A stretch of 32,875 bases of DNA, taken from positions 1 to 32,875 of the forward strand of contig JACQSP010000031.1 in NCBI GenBank assembly GCA_016205905.1. Direction: 5' to 3'. How positions within the stretch are numbered: position 1 is the first letter of the stretch; each line of letters starts with the position of its first letter. The notes beneath the pieces were generated by a model. The model saw only the letters and a program-made list of their open reading frames with translations. It did no database searches and was not told where the DNA came from. The position numbers and the translations under genes are program-made. Positions 1 through 6,582 of the stretch are shown piece by piece. This DNA is from Candidatus Woesearchaeota archaeon (GTDB lineage Archaea > Nanobdellota > Nanobdellia > Woesearchaeales > DSVV01).

Positions 1-46
1 GAAGCCGTTCGCCGATCGAGACGCCGAATCGTATAATATCGCTCAT
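1..46 (-). CDS. NikR-like/CopG-family regulator, N-terminus only (runs off the window)
   Basis: Only 15 codons are inside the window. They read MSDIIRFGVSIGERL, which resembles the N-terminal DNA-binding ribbon of archaeal NikR nickel-responsive repressors (typically xxIRFxVSIxxxLLxxFD). A GGTGG ribosome binding site lies about 9 bases upstream of the ATG, and a TATA-like TTATATAAATA sits at 84-94, so the start is well supported. The codons (GGC, GTC, TCG, CGG) are GC-rich: 24 of these 46 bases are G or C, unlike the AT-rich genes that follow. The family call rests on a very short stretch; another ribbon-helix-helix protein is possible. Confidence 0.5.
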   Translation of the reverse strand, partial: MSDIIRFGVSIGERL

Positions 47-83
47 AGCGCTGTCCCACCGTTGGTAATATATAATATGTTGG

Positions 84-94
84 TTATATAAATA
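84..94 (-). promoter_or_regulatory. TATA box for the NikR-like gene
   Basis: TTATATAAATA lies about 40 bases upstream of the ATG at 46. Between them the motif GTTGGT occurs twice in direct orientation (about 62-67 and 80-85), a possible operator. It does not match the known NikR GTATGA-N16-TCATAC site. Confidence 0.45.
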
Positions 95-138
95 TTGTGA
101 AGTTTTGCTCAATTCTTTTGCTTAAGAAAAAAGAAAGT

Positions 139-1131
139 TTAATTGCCTTCAATTTTCTTACTTGGACAAAAATTATACTTATGCACTTGGTAAATCTGCA
201 AAGCTGAATAATCTTTAAGTATATCATTAAACTTTGTTTTAATGTTCATCATTATTTCCCTGAATTTTTCAGCTGTTTCTACTTCCATGTCTATTTCAAA
301 TTCCCATGGCCCTAATGCTTTTACAATGTAAATTATGTTGGGATTAACACGGCAATATTCTATTAATGATTTATCTCTATCTTCAGTAAGATTTTTCAGG
401 CCGATAAGGACTTTATAATGTATATATGGATAGGCTGACTCATTTGGTACAAAATTATAATGCCTGATTACACCTGATTTTTCTAATTTCTTGATTCTTT
501 CAGCAACAGCATCAGCGCTGATACCCACGATTTCACCCATATCAACAGAAGTTATCCTTGAATTGTTTGCCAGCTCCATTAAAATCTTCCAGTCTTTTGC
601 ATCCATTTTAACAGGAGCAGGAACAGCGCCGAAAAAAGATGTTCTGAAAGCACTTGGTTTTGTTTTACTGATAAGATAATCACGAACAAAATATTCGCCT
701 CTGATAATTGTTGCAATCTGCCTTTCTGAAATATATTCTCCAAACAGTTTATTTAGCTCGTTTAGGGTTTTGTCAAGATAAGCCATGTCAGTTGCCCATG
801 TTCCAAAGGCAAGGTCATACTTACCGTCACAGCTTACCACCCAAACAACATTTTGATTAGTTTTTAAGAATGTAATAAGCTCATTCTCTTTTTCTTTAGT
901 TAAATTCTGCAGCCTCAAAAAGTTTTTATGAATAGTAAACCCTAACTTAGAAATATCAATAACAGTGTAAAACGAAGAAATAATCCCTTCTTGAATTAAT
1001 CGCTTTATCCTAAAACCAACAACCTGCTTTGAAAGGCCTACTTTTTTCGCTATCTCTGAATTAGAATGCCTTGAATTAATATCTAATTCGTACAATATCT
1101 TTCTGTCTTTTGCATCTAACGTAATAACCAT
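139..1131 (-). CDS. Tandem Lrp/AsnC-family transcription regulator (two HTH plus two ligand domains)
   Basis: This 330-residue protein contains two complete Lrp/AsnC modules. Residues 5-55 form a winged-helix AsnC-type HTH (LDAKDRKILYELDINSR...), followed by a RAM-like ligand/oligomerisation domain at about 66-145. The arrangement repeats with HTH residues 176-226 (MDAKDWKILMELANNSR) and a second RAM domain at about 237-315. Ordinary Lrp proteins have one module of about 150 residues, so this is a fused duplication, a form known in archaea. The ATG at 1131 was chosen because the AsnC domain begins there and a TATA box sits about 25 bases upstream; the open frame continues to 1296, but the extra residues are hydrophobic and unlike the family. 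It is divergent from the radical SAM gene, with an inverted repeat between them. The family call is firm; its ligand and targets are unknown. Confidence 0.9.
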   Translation of the reverse strand: MVITLDAKDRKILYELDINSRHSNSEIAKKVGLSKQVVGFRIKRLIQEGIISSFYTVIDISKLGFTIHKNFLRLQNLTKEKENELITFLKTNQNVVWVVSCDGKYDLAFGTWATDMAYLDKTLNELNKLFGEYISERQIATIIRGEYFVRDYLISKTKPSAFRTSFFGAVPAPVKMDAKDWKILMELANNSRITSVDMGEIVGISADAVAERIKKLEKSGVIRHYNFVPNESAYPYIHYKVLIGLKNLTEDRDKSLIEYCRVNPNIIYIVKALGPWEFEIDMEVETAEKFREIMMNIKTKFNDILKDYSALQIYQVHKYNFCPSKKIEGN

Positions 1132-1150
1132 CCATTTAGTATAAAATGGC

Positions 1151-1210
1151 TTTTTATATATAAATTTAACGATTTTGTAAAAAATAATCGTAAAAAGCTT
1201 TATATACTTA
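1151..1210. promoter_or_regulatory. Divergent promoter with inverted repeat between Lrp and radical SAM genes
   Basis: Two TATA boxes face away from each other. One is read on the minus strand at about 1151-1164, some 20-25 bases before the Lrp ATG. The other, CTTTATATACTTA at 1198-1210, would start a transcript near 1235 with a leader of about 100 bases before the radical SAM gene. Between them is an inverted repeat ACGATT-N11-AATCGT (1169-1174 and 1186-1191). It is well placed to let one regulator, possibly the Lrp protein itself, control both genes; that role is inference. Confidence 0.55.
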
Positions 1211-1339
1211 AGAGTGAAGTAACTACACAATAGTAAAAACAGAGAAAGATAATAAACAGAAAAGTAAAGTAAAATTGAAATCTCAAGTAAAAACATCTAA
1301 AACAAATGAACAATAAAATAAACATAAGGTGAAATAATT

Positions 1340-2374
1340 ATGCACATAAAATCTAATGAGAAAAAGCTTGAAATAACAAAAAGATTGGAAGAACTTGCTG
1401 AAATGGGAATGTTAGACAATACAATTACCATTTTAAATCTGCCTGCAGCAAATTACTGCGAAAAAAGAGCTGAAATGGTTGAACAACCAGATGGAACATT
1501 GGAACAATCTTGCAAAGGATGTGTTACACAAGGCATAATTTCAAAAAATAGGTTAACATTAGAACAGATAAAAAATATTATTGATTTCTTTGCAGATAAT
1601 TATGGAACGAGGTTTATAACAATTAATGGCAGGGGAGATCCATTTGAGCCGCGACTAAAAGAAGAAACATTAGAAAAGATAAGATATGCGTATACAAAAG
1701 GAATCCAAGCATATGTTTTTACTGCGGGCAATAATCTTGATGAAGCTACATGCAAATTTCTGGCAGAGCACAGGGTTAATGTAATGATTAGCCTTTATGG
1801 CAATCAGTTTATTGACGCTGATTTCTTCTCAGGAAAAGAATATCCTTCACCAAACAAACCATTACAAAATAAAGCGGAGATTGCAGCTAATTTAAGAAGA
1901 TTAATTGATACTTATCTAAGCACGGAAGGTCAAATTAAGGATAGAGCAGATAAAACAGATATAACAACAAGAATTGGAATGAATTATGTTGTGTCTGTAA
2001 AAGATTTAAGTGATCAGACAAAAATAAGAGCATTAAAAGAAGCTGCAAATCTCAATGGGATTTACTTTGTATCAAATACCAATTTTGAGCCGCATCCAAA
2101 TGCAGATATTCAAACACAATTGGAAAAATTAACTATTGAGTATAATAATTTTCATTTAAGGCATAGCACTGTTGTGAATGGCCAATGTCAAATGGGTGCT
2201 GGCTCATCTGCAACAGTTGACTTTGATGGTGAATTGTATAGGTGTCCATACATGAGTGGAAAAGGAGATGGAAATTTCATAAAGCTGACAACAGAAGCAG
2301 TTAAAAACATAATTGAAGGATATATGCAAAACAGGCAATATGTATGTGTAATGCGAAGAACATTGAAAAAGTAG
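1340..2374 (+). CDS. Radical SAM/SPASM-like protein with an atypical cluster motif
   Basis: This 344-residue protein resembles radical SAM enzymes. C40, C58 and C61 form C-x17-C-x2-C instead of the usual C-x3-C-x2-C. NGRGDPFE (96-103) sits where the GGE-type SAM-binding motif is expected, followed by alternating beta/alpha segments. The C-terminal part has C283, then GAGSSATVDFDGELYRC ending at C302, and a last cysteine at C336. This spacing resembles a SPASM or twitch auxiliary Fe-S domain. The start is set by AAGGTGA (1326-1332), seven bases before ATG. The gene is single and divergent from the Lrp regulator; no peptide substrate gene is adjacent. Close relatives of this wide-spaced form would decide whether it is catalytic. 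The superfamily is fairly sure; substrate and reaction are unknown. Confidence 0.75.
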   Translation: MHIKSNEKKLEITKRLEELAEMGMLDNTITILNLPAANYCEKRAEMVEQPDGTLEQSCKGCVTQGIISKNRLTLEQIKNIIDFFADNYGTRFITINGRGDPFEPRLKEETLEKIRYAYTKGIQAYVFTAGNNLDEATCKFLAEHRVNVMISLYGNQFIDADFFSGKEYPSPNKPLQNKAEIAANLRRLIDTYLSTEGQIKDRADKTDITTRIGMNYVVSVKDLSDQTKIRALKEAANLNGIYFVSNTNFEPHPNADIQTQLEKLTIEYNNFHLRHSTVVNGQCQMGAGSSATVDFDGELYRCPYMSGKGDGNFIKLTTEAVKNIIEGYMQNRQYVCVMRRTLKK

Positions 2375-2377
2375 TAA

Positions 2378-2409
2378 TCTTTTCTTTGTTTTGAAATTTG
2401 TTTTTTTTT
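2378..2409 (+). terminator. T-rich archaeal terminator after the radical SAM gene
   Basis: Several T runs follow the TAG stop, ending in a run of about nine Ts at 2401-2409. This matches the poly-U signal that ends archaeal transcripts. It abuts the hairpin element that starts at 2410. Confidence 0.5.
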
Positions 2410-2555
2410 AGTTCCTGGGCGAAGCCACCCGTCTTACGAAAAATGTTTGAAAGTTAGAAAGCTTGACAGCTTGAAAGTGCTGCCTATATAGCGTACATTC
2501 GAGCTTTCAGACTTTCAAGCTTTCAAACAGTTTCATGTGACGGTGGACTGCGTCC
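2410..2555 (-). repeat. Hairpin repeat element, copy A (GAAAGCTT-type core)
   Basis: Element of about 146 bases forming one long imperfect hairpin. The arms at about 2445-2480 and 2503-2528 are made of short iterated units (GTTTGAAAG, GCTTGAAAG). Both ends carry related boundary boxes in inverted orientation: CCTGGGCGAAGCCACCCGT on the left, and, read on the minus strand, GGACGCAGTCCACCGTCAC on the right. The right boundary plus core match the copy at 32797-32875, and both ends match those of the copy at 31209-31361. It lies between two convergent genes. The extended element probably reaches 2820, where GAAACAG...GCTAAACAAA matches the flanks of the other copies. Confidence 0.85.
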
Positions 2556-2693
2556 TATAGTAAGTGACCTTAAGGTTTTATATAAATCGTGTCACTTACT
2601 ATATATAACAAACACAGTAACTTTCAGTAATAACTTGTTGTGTTTGTTATATTGAACGAACTGAACAATATTGATCAATAGTTTCAGTTCGTT
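2556..2693. repeat. Three consecutive hairpins with different stems
   Basis: Three adjacent inverted repeats fill this stretch. Arms at 2556-2568 and 2591-2603 are a perfect 13-base pair set (TATAGTAAGTGAC). Arms at 2604-2616 and 2639-2651 are another perfect 13 (TATAACAAACACA). Arms at 2655-2666 and 2681-2693 pair over 12 bases with one bulge (AACGAACTGAAC), around a perfect palindrome TATTGATCAATA in the loop. None encodes a visible ORF. With the flanking hairpins they fill most of the 475-base gap between convergent genes. Confidence 0.85.
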
Positions 2694-2701
2694 AGCTATT
2701 C

Positions 2702-2740
2702 GCGGACTTTAACAAAATTAATCCAAAAATTAAAGTCCGC
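2702..2740. repeat. GGACTTTAA hairpin, copy 1
   Basis: The perfect 11-base arms GCGGACTTTAA (2702-2712) and TTAAAGTCCGC (2730-2740) form a hairpin. It is homologous to 16808-16846, where the second pair of the stem is changed on both sides (C-G here, T-A there). It occupies the position held by the short GGAC-GAA-GTCC hairpin in other copies of the repeat family. Confidence 0.8.
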
Positions 2741-2849
2741 CACTACACATACGTGCTGTGAGCAAATAACTCGCTATGGACCAGAAAAGATAATAAGAAA
2801 CAGAATTTTAGCTAAACAAATACAAAGAAAGTTAATAAAACAAATAAAT

Positions 2850-5375
2850 TCATCTATTCAAATACTGCTGCTTATAGACTTCCACAGCACCTTCTAATCC
2901 AAGCAAGATTGCCCTGTCAACTGCCATTGAAATAGTCATTGTATCTGCAAATAAAGGATTTTCTGAACGTGATGGATCTCTTGGATTGTTGACAACTGCC
3001 ATTATACCGCCAACTCTTACATCATATCCCTTAAGTTTTGCAAGATGAGCAACAGCAGACATCAGTGCAATCTCCATTTCTGAGCCATAAACAGTATCAT
3101 GCATAACCTTGCCTCTGGTAATCAGTCTTTTCTTTCTGACTCCCTCTGGCTCTATTTGAAATGCCTGATAAGCCTCACTAAATAATGTTGTTTTTGAGAA
3201 AACAGGGCCAACATGAAATTTGTCTTCGTCAAATCCAAGCCTTTCGACAGCGGTTAGTATACAATTTCTTATTTCAGAATCACACAAATAAGATTTAACT
3301 ATTTCTGCCTCTGATAATTTATAATCTAAACTGTCTGAAAAATATTTAATCAAATCTGCAGTATGTGCTGCAAATTTGTTATATGCATTATCAAGAGGAG
3401 AATTATGGAATATGCTTCTTATCCTGCTTCTTACGCTGGTTGCAGCGCCAGTACTATTTAATTCTAAAACACAGTCAACAAGATTTTCAAGTATCAGCAG
3501 AGCACCAAGCCTTAGATGGTTGGCAGCGGTATCATGCGGAGTTTCAATTAAATCACTCACACTTCCAAACGGACAGTAGGTTTCAGTTGCAACAATTAAA
3601 TCACCGCCATAAACTTTTTTATTGTGCGAACCGCATGTTCCTATTCTAATTAAGTTCAATGGCATTCCGGGATTGGCTTTCGCACTTCTTTCAATTTGAG
3701 CAAACAAATTTTTGAATGCATTTTTGGCATTTATGTAAGTATCAACTATTTCCATAGTTGTAATTTCTGTGCTTCCAAAACCCATTCCTGATGTTGCAAC
3801 TGCAATAGGGATTTTGTACTCTTTTCCGTCAATGATTCTGATAAGATAACCTTTGCCTATCGGCAGGCCTCTTCCTGTCTTTACGTGCCTGGTCATTATA
3901 TCCAGCATCCTGTACAGCCTGTTAGTTCTGTCAGGCTCTCCACTTATAAGAATAGTTGTTGGCTCATTGTTCTCAATAAATTCAGTTGTCATACCAAGAT
4001 GATGCGTTGGTTTAGAGACAATCTTTAATGGTTCAGTCTGTGCTGTAGTAAAAACTGTTGCATTAGATGTTGTTCCAGTGGAAGTTGCTGCAGAAGGAGT
4101 TATTGCATCTGAAGCAGGTTCATGTTTTTTACCAGTTATTTCAACCACGCTTGAAACACCACCTGTTTTTGCATTTATTTCTCTTATTCTTCTTTCGCAC
4201 AATTCTTCTAACGCTTTTGATGTGTTCGGACATCCTGCAAACAAGAAATCTTTTTGTTTTATCAAGTCTTGAATTATACTGTCTTCAATCTCCTTCCATG
4301 CTGAATGAATCTCACGCCATTCTTGGACTGTTGAAACATTGCCTAAAGGATAGCGCTCATTAATTGCATCTTGGAGAGCAAACCCACCTTGTGCAAGTTT
4401 TTTTAGCTGCTCCCATGATTCAGCAACCTCTTTTAAATGGCCTCTGAATGCGCTTCTTCTTTTTCCGCCGTCATAAATTACACAAGATTCAAGAACATAC
4501 TCTGGCCTCGTCAATAATTCTCGCACAAATTCAGGTGTTGTTAGCGCATCTTCATGATAAGTAAGGAAATCAGTATCTGGAATTTTTATTTTCACAGGCG
4601 ATGTTTTTTTGGCTAAACCGAATCTTCCTTCCATATATAAAACATTTGCCCTGAGATTAGCAGCAAACACATCATTAAATTCTTCTTTTCCAAATAGTTC
4701 AGCAATAATTTCCTCTGTTTTGTTGACACCGATACTAAAAAAATTAAGTGAGTTTAATGTGTAACCCCTTTGCTTCATTTCTGAAAGAAAATTAATTAAA
4801 CCATGCTGCAATGAAGTTCCTGTTGCTACAATATCCCCGAAAAACAAGTCAACACTTCTCGGTTCTTTTTCTGCTTCAAATAATTTTTTGTATCCGTCAA
4901 GCACAATGGCCCAATCATCGCTTTCAGTATTTTGTGCATTTGGAATTCGTTTTCTTTGGCTGGATAAATAATGTTCAATTGTCCTTATTCCTATCTCACC
5001 TAAACCGCTTGTTGGATCAAAATTAAGGCCGCCTCTTAGAATAAACAACACGTCAGCAAAGTTCCTGCCAGCAACCAATGTTTGTTCTATAATCTCTCTT
5101 AATCCGCTTCTTGAGATTGCAGAGCCAATGCCCTGCTGAAGCATTCCTTCAAACTCAGGAGAAACAATATCTGATTGTGTTGTAATTTGCTGTGTCTGCG
5201 ATGTGGAAACAATGTATCTTTTTATCCTCGGATCGAGAGTATCATTTTTCTCAGTTCTTGGTTTCTCTTGTTTGGTATTTTTAACATCTTCAACATCTTT
5301 TTCGTCAGAAACAAGCTCGTACAAAGATACGCCCGGTGTTCTGCTTATTACTCTTAGCACATCTCTTTTTCCCAT
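2850..5375 (-). CDS. Fusion of a phosphoribosyltransferase-like domain with a nucleoside (uridine-type) phosphorylase
   Basis: This 841-residue protein joins two halves. Residues about 90-260 look like a type I phosphoribosyltransferase fold: a FILRGG strand-loop at 111-116 and a PRPP-loop-like FFGDIVATGTS at 178-188, in which the first acidic residue of the usual DD pair is a glycine. Residues about 455-841 are a nucleoside phosphorylase of the PNP/UDP family: a glycine-rich SGMGFGSTE (529-537), IGTCGS (578-583) and GSEMEIA (764-770), matching the conserved nucleoside-binding EME. The stretch at 415-450 is a Ser/Thr/Ala-rich linker. GGTGG lies just upstream of the ATG. Together the halves suggest nucleoside salvage, releasing a base and recycling it to a nucleotide, but coupling within one chain is inference. 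The phosphorylase call is strong, the PRTase call moderate. Confidence 0.8.
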   Translation of the reverse strand: MGKRDVLRVISRTPGVSLYELVSDEKDVEDVKNTKQEKPRTEKNDTLDPRIKRYIVSTSQTQQITTQSDIVSPEFEGMLQQGIGSAISRSGLREIIEQTLVAGRNFADVLFILRGGLNFDPTSGLGEIGIRTIEHYLSSQRKRIPNAQNTESDDWAIVLDGYKKLFEAEKEPRSVDLFFGDIVATGTSLQHGLINFLSEMKQRGYTLNSLNFFSIGVNKTEEIIAELFGKEEFNDVFAANLRANVLYMEGRFGLAKKTSPVKIKIPDTDFLTYHEDALTTPEFVRELLTRPEYVLESCVIYDGGKRRSAFRGHLKEVAESWEQLKKLAQGGFALQDAINERYPLGNVSTVQEWREIHSAWKEIEDSIIQDLIKQKDFLFAGCPNTSKALEELCERRIREINAKTGGVSSVVEITGKKHEPASDAITPSAATSTGTTSNATVFTTAQTEPLKIVSKPTHHLGMTTEFIENNEPTTILISGEPDRTNRLYRMLDIMTRHVKTGRGLPIGKGYLIRIIDGKEYKIPIAVATSGMGFGSTEITTMEIVDTYINAKNAFKNLFAQIERSAKANPGMPLNLIRIGTCGSHNKKVYGGDLIVATETYCPFGSVSDLIETPHDTAANHLRLGALLILENLVDCVLELNSTGAATSVRSRIRSIFHNSPLDNAYNKFAAHTADLIKYFSDSLDYKLSEAEIVKSYLCDSEIRNCILTAVERLGFDEDKFHVGPVFSKTTLFSEAYQAFQIEPEGVRKKRLITRGKVMHDTVYGSEMEIALMSAVAHLAKLKGYDVRVGGIMAVVNNPRDPSRSENPLFADTMTISMAVDRAILLGLEGAVEVYKQQYLNR

Positions 5376-5416
5376 CTTTCCACCTTTTTTAAGTGTTATT
5401 TTTTATTAAATATTTA

Positions 5417-5451
5417 GTTAACATATCTGTTATTATATTAAGTAGTTAACA
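5417..5451 (-). promoter_or_regulatory. Paired GTTAACA sites upstream of the fusion gene
   Basis: GTTAACA occurs at 5417-5423 and 5445-5451, 28 bases apart, in front of the gene that starts at 5375. The same word, in a much denser array, surrounds the promoter of the ACT-domain gene at 20632-20694. A shared regulator is possible but not shown. Confidence 0.3.
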
Positions 5452-5598
5452 CCGAATTGATAGAAAACTTAAAATTGATATATAAACATTATTAGTTTCT
5501 ATTATATTCAATGAGTTGTATGTAATGATTTATATATAAGAAAATCATTCTTTATTATACGACAGGAATTTATATGATTGGAATTTATATAATTAACA

Positions 5599-6054
5599 AT
5601 GAATAATATGATTAATACCCTATCTGACAAAAAGAATGTAATTGAATTATCAGGATGCGCAATCATAAAAGACAACAAGCTTTTATTACTTTACAGAACA
5701 ACACATAAGCATTATGAGTTCCCTGGCGGCAAAATCCAGCCAAATGAAACCATTGAAAGGGCTGCAATAAGAGAAGCAAAGGAAGAAATAGGATGTGATG
5801 TTGAGCTTGTTAAATATCTTGGCTTTAAGGAATTTACTGCAAATATTAGCACAGCAAATACAGGCTCTCTTAAAGGTATGCGCAATCTTAAAGGCCATGT
5901 ATTTCTCGCGAATATAACCAAAGGTGAGCCATGTGTTAATGAACCAGAATCATTTGAAAACGTAACTTGGATGCCGTTAAGTGAACATAAACAATATAAT
6001 CTTGCTGAGAATGTGAAGATGTTTATTGATGAGATTGTGAAGTTAAAGAGATAG
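5599..6054 (+). CDS. Nudix hydrolase (MutT-like)
   Basis: This 151-residue protein is a single Nudix domain. The Nudix box is complete: G44-x5-E50-x7-R58-E59-x2-E62-E63-I64-G65, within the segment 43-65. It should cleave a nucleoside diphosphate linked to another moiety, such as an oxidised dNTP or a sugar nucleotide; the sequence does not fix which. The ATG at 5599 is preceded by AATTTATATG at 5568-5577, about 25 bases upstream, consistent with a near-leaderless transcript. ATG at 5608 is an alternative start. Its 3' end overlaps the convergent antitoxin-like gene by 12 bases. The neighbouring nucleoside phosphorylase fusion, read the other way, hints at nucleotide housekeeping only loosely. 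Confidence 0.9.
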   Translation: MNNMINTLSDKKNVIELSGCAIIKDNKLLLLYRTTHKHYEFPGGKIQPNETIERAAIREAKEEIGCDVELVKYLGFKEFTANISTANTGSLKGMRNLKGHVFLANITKGEPCVNEPESFENVTWMPLSEHKQYNLAENVKMFIDEIVKLKR

Positions 6055-6324
6055 ATTAACCTCTTTTCTTGTATTAATAAGCCTTGATTTGTAAATATCT
6101 TTCAACAATGCTTTTGTATCCATATCAGCCCAACCACCTGCACAGCTCATCATTCTTTTTCTCCTTTCCATTTGATCTAGAGAGTTGTCTACTGCATAGG
6201 TTATTGCATTAGTTATCTTGACTTTACTAAGTCCTTTCAGTGTTTTATTTTTTTCTAACATTTTTTGCAGTTTTAATATTTCTTTGTATGTATCTTCTGA
6301 TACTTTTATTGTTTTTAGTTTCAT
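6043..6324 (-). CDS. Orphan antitoxin-like protein (VapB/CopG type)
   Basis: This 93-residue protein has the layout of small archaeal antitoxins. It starts with a short strand and helix, MKLKTIKVSEDTYKEILKLQ, as in ribbon-helix-helix or VapB DNA-binding domains. It ends with a segment around AGGWADMDTKALLKDIYKSR that resembles the toxin-binding tail (xxAGxWxDMDxxxLxxxIYxxR). The ATG at 6324 was chosen because GGTGG lies just upstream and homology begins there; the frame is open to 6567 but upstream residues look non-coding. No PIN-domain or other toxin gene is adjacent, so this is an orphan or acts on a partner elsewhere. A set of inverted TACCAC/GTGGTA sites directly upstream indicates autoregulation. 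The family is inferred by pattern; moderate certainty. Confidence 0.65.
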   Translation of the reverse strand: MKLKTIKVSEDTYKEILKLQKMLEKNKTLKGLSKVKITNAITYAVDNSLDQMERRKRMMSCAGGWADMDTKALLKDIYKSRLINTRKEVNLSL

Positions 6325-6356
6325 ATTACCACCTTTAGTGGTATAAAAGTGGTAAT
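6325..6356 (-). promoter_or_regulatory. Operator of the antitoxin-like gene: three TACCAC/GTGGTA half-sites
   Basis: On the plus strand ATTACCAC (6325-6332) is followed by GTGGTA (6338-6343) and GTGGTAAT (6349-6356). The first pairs with either of the others as an inverted repeat, and the first and third make a perfect 8-base pair. The first half-site overlaps the ribosome binding site, and a TATA-like AATATAAATA (read on the minus strand, about 6359-6368) lies next to the third. This is the typical arrangement for antitoxin self-repression. Confidence 0.65.
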
Positions 6357-6550
6357 AGTATTTATATTTTCCCATAGTCATAGAGTAGAACTGCTTAATA
6401 TAAATATCGCCAAAATTTCCGTAAGATTTTCGAAAGTTAGTTGTAAGTATTATTGTTTTCCGAAAAGTGTATTTAAATGTCGTGAAATTATACGAAAAAT
6501 TTTTGCCAAAACTGAAAAATTTCCGTAAAAAACTTTGGTGCACCATCATC

Positions 6551-6562
6551 TTTAAATATAAA
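6551..6562 (+). promoter_or_regulatory. TATA box of the alaS region
   Basis: TTTAAATATAAA begins 32 bases before the ATG at 6583, with no ribosome binding site between, so the alaS transcript is probably leaderless. The 180 bases before it contain scattered CCGTAA and CCGAAA words but no clear palindrome. Confidence 0.6.
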
Positions 6563-6582
6563 AACATACTTTGTGATTAAAC

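Noticed and set aside
1132..1296. N-terminal extension of the Lrp regulator
   Set aside because: These codons cover the TATA box and inverted repeat and encode a hydrophobic stretch unlike the family.
3365..5409. Several plus-strand ORFs of 60-98 codons
   Set aside because: All are antisense to the phosphoribosyltransferase-like/phosphorylase fusion and show no start signals or domains.
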